NCBI GenBank assembly: GCA_012295275.1
Contig: CM022670.1
Span: 39,528,251-39,592,250 of the forward strand
Length of the DNA stretch: 64,000 nucleotides
Direction of reading: 5' to 3'
Source of the DNA: Chrysomallon squamiferum
Taxonomy: Eukaryota > Mollusca > Gastropoda > Neomphalida > Peltospiridae
How positions within the stretch are numbered: position 1 is the stretch's first letter; the number at the start of each line of letters is the position of its first letter. Position numbers and translations under genes: made by a program. The notes under the pieces are model-generated. The model saw nothing but the letters and a program-made list of their open reading frames with translations. It did not search any database and had not been told where the DNA came from. This document shows positions 63,346-64,000 of this stretch, in pieces.

Positions 63346-64000
63346 TACATACAAAAATACATTATACGTATGCACATAAACAGAATTACACACAGGCACA
63401 CACGTTAATACAGATTTACACGTATTTACTCCTAGCAAGGAAAAAAAAAAAACAACGACAGATTATGAACAAACAAAATAAATGCACACACACACACACG
63501 CACACACGCACACACACACACACAAAGACACACATACTGAGAGCGAGACAGAAAATTATTCTAAATTTATTCTGTATTCTTTTATCATTTTGTTGAACTA
63601 GTTACATGTACAACAATAACCTCAAGAAAAAGAAAAAAAAAAAAAAAAAAAAAAAATTAAATGTGTTGTTATTTCGTAAATTTTATCAGTCCGTAGCATT
63701 AGGGATCTTTGTGGCTTGTTTTTTTTGTTGTTTTAGTTAGTAAGTAACTAAGTAAGTATGTATGTAAGTGAAAAATTAAAATTAAAATTATAATTTATAA
63801 TTATAGTGATAATTATGAATTTTAATTGAATAAACATTTTTTTTTTCTTCAAATTTTTCTTCTGTAATCTAACTACGATAATAATACTAATTATAGTTAA
63901 TTTGGTAATGACACAACAAATAATTAAATAATCATTAGAAAAAGATTAATCAGACTGAGCCTACAAAAAAAAAAAAAAAAAAAAACTATTCATCTGACTG
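62206..64000. other. 3' flank of the Tctex1 gene, simple repeats only
   Basis: AT-rich sequence with a GA run near 62417, (AC)n at 63301-63339 and 63487-63522, and A tracts at 63635-63655 and 63966-63984. No coding exon, RNA gene or mobile element was recognised. Confidence 0.7.

Overview
This is an animal nuclear genome window. The genes are intron-rich with canonical GT/AG splice sites. The background is very AT-rich and full of microsatellites: (ATT)n, (AC)n, (AT)n and long A/T tracts. Gene content and compact introns point to an invertebrate; a lophotrochozoan such as a mollusc is my inference from overall character, not from a diagnostic marker. No bacterial, viral or CRISPR features are seen. 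I rebuilt four genes exon by exon by translating both strands and checking that every splice phase joins; a fifth is cut by the left edge.

Layout. (1) 1-3658, minus: the start of a secreted or membrane protein with a signal peptide, two fibronectin-III domains and an Ig domain that runs off the left edge. (2) 9296-18528, minus: DCAF15, substrate receptor of a CUL4-DDB1 ubiquitin ligase, 13 coding exons, about 692 aa. (3) 20328-30265, minus: REXO1, a DEDDh RNA 3'-5' exonuclease, 15 coding exons, 1197 aa. (4) 33935-51691, plus: a TUT4/TUT7-type terminal uridylyltransferase, 26 coding exons, about 1689 aa. (5) 61696-62205, plus: a Tctex1-family dynein light chain closest to DYNLT5, in one coding exon. 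The rest is introns, probable UTRs, simple repeats, minisatellites, a non-autonomous hAT-like element and possible tRNA-derived relics.

There is no operon logic here. REXO1 and the uridylyltransferase are divergent (start codons 3.7 kb apart) and both act on RNA 3' ends, one trimming and one adding uridines; shared regulation is only a possibility. DCAF15 lies head-to-tail behind REXO1.

Points for a second look. Two otherwise intact conserved genes each need one extra base at a homopolymer to stay in frame (A-run in DCAF15, C-run in the uridylyltransferase), which suggests consensus sequencing errors. The uridylyltransferase introns carry minisatellites whose units look like copies of splice donors and acceptors, including 16 units of 30 bp starting exactly at a donor site. 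The first exon-intron junction of the Fn3/Ig gene is tandemly duplicated. REXO1 uses a GC-AG intron exactly at its first catalytic motif. I found no convincing wholly new biological system.
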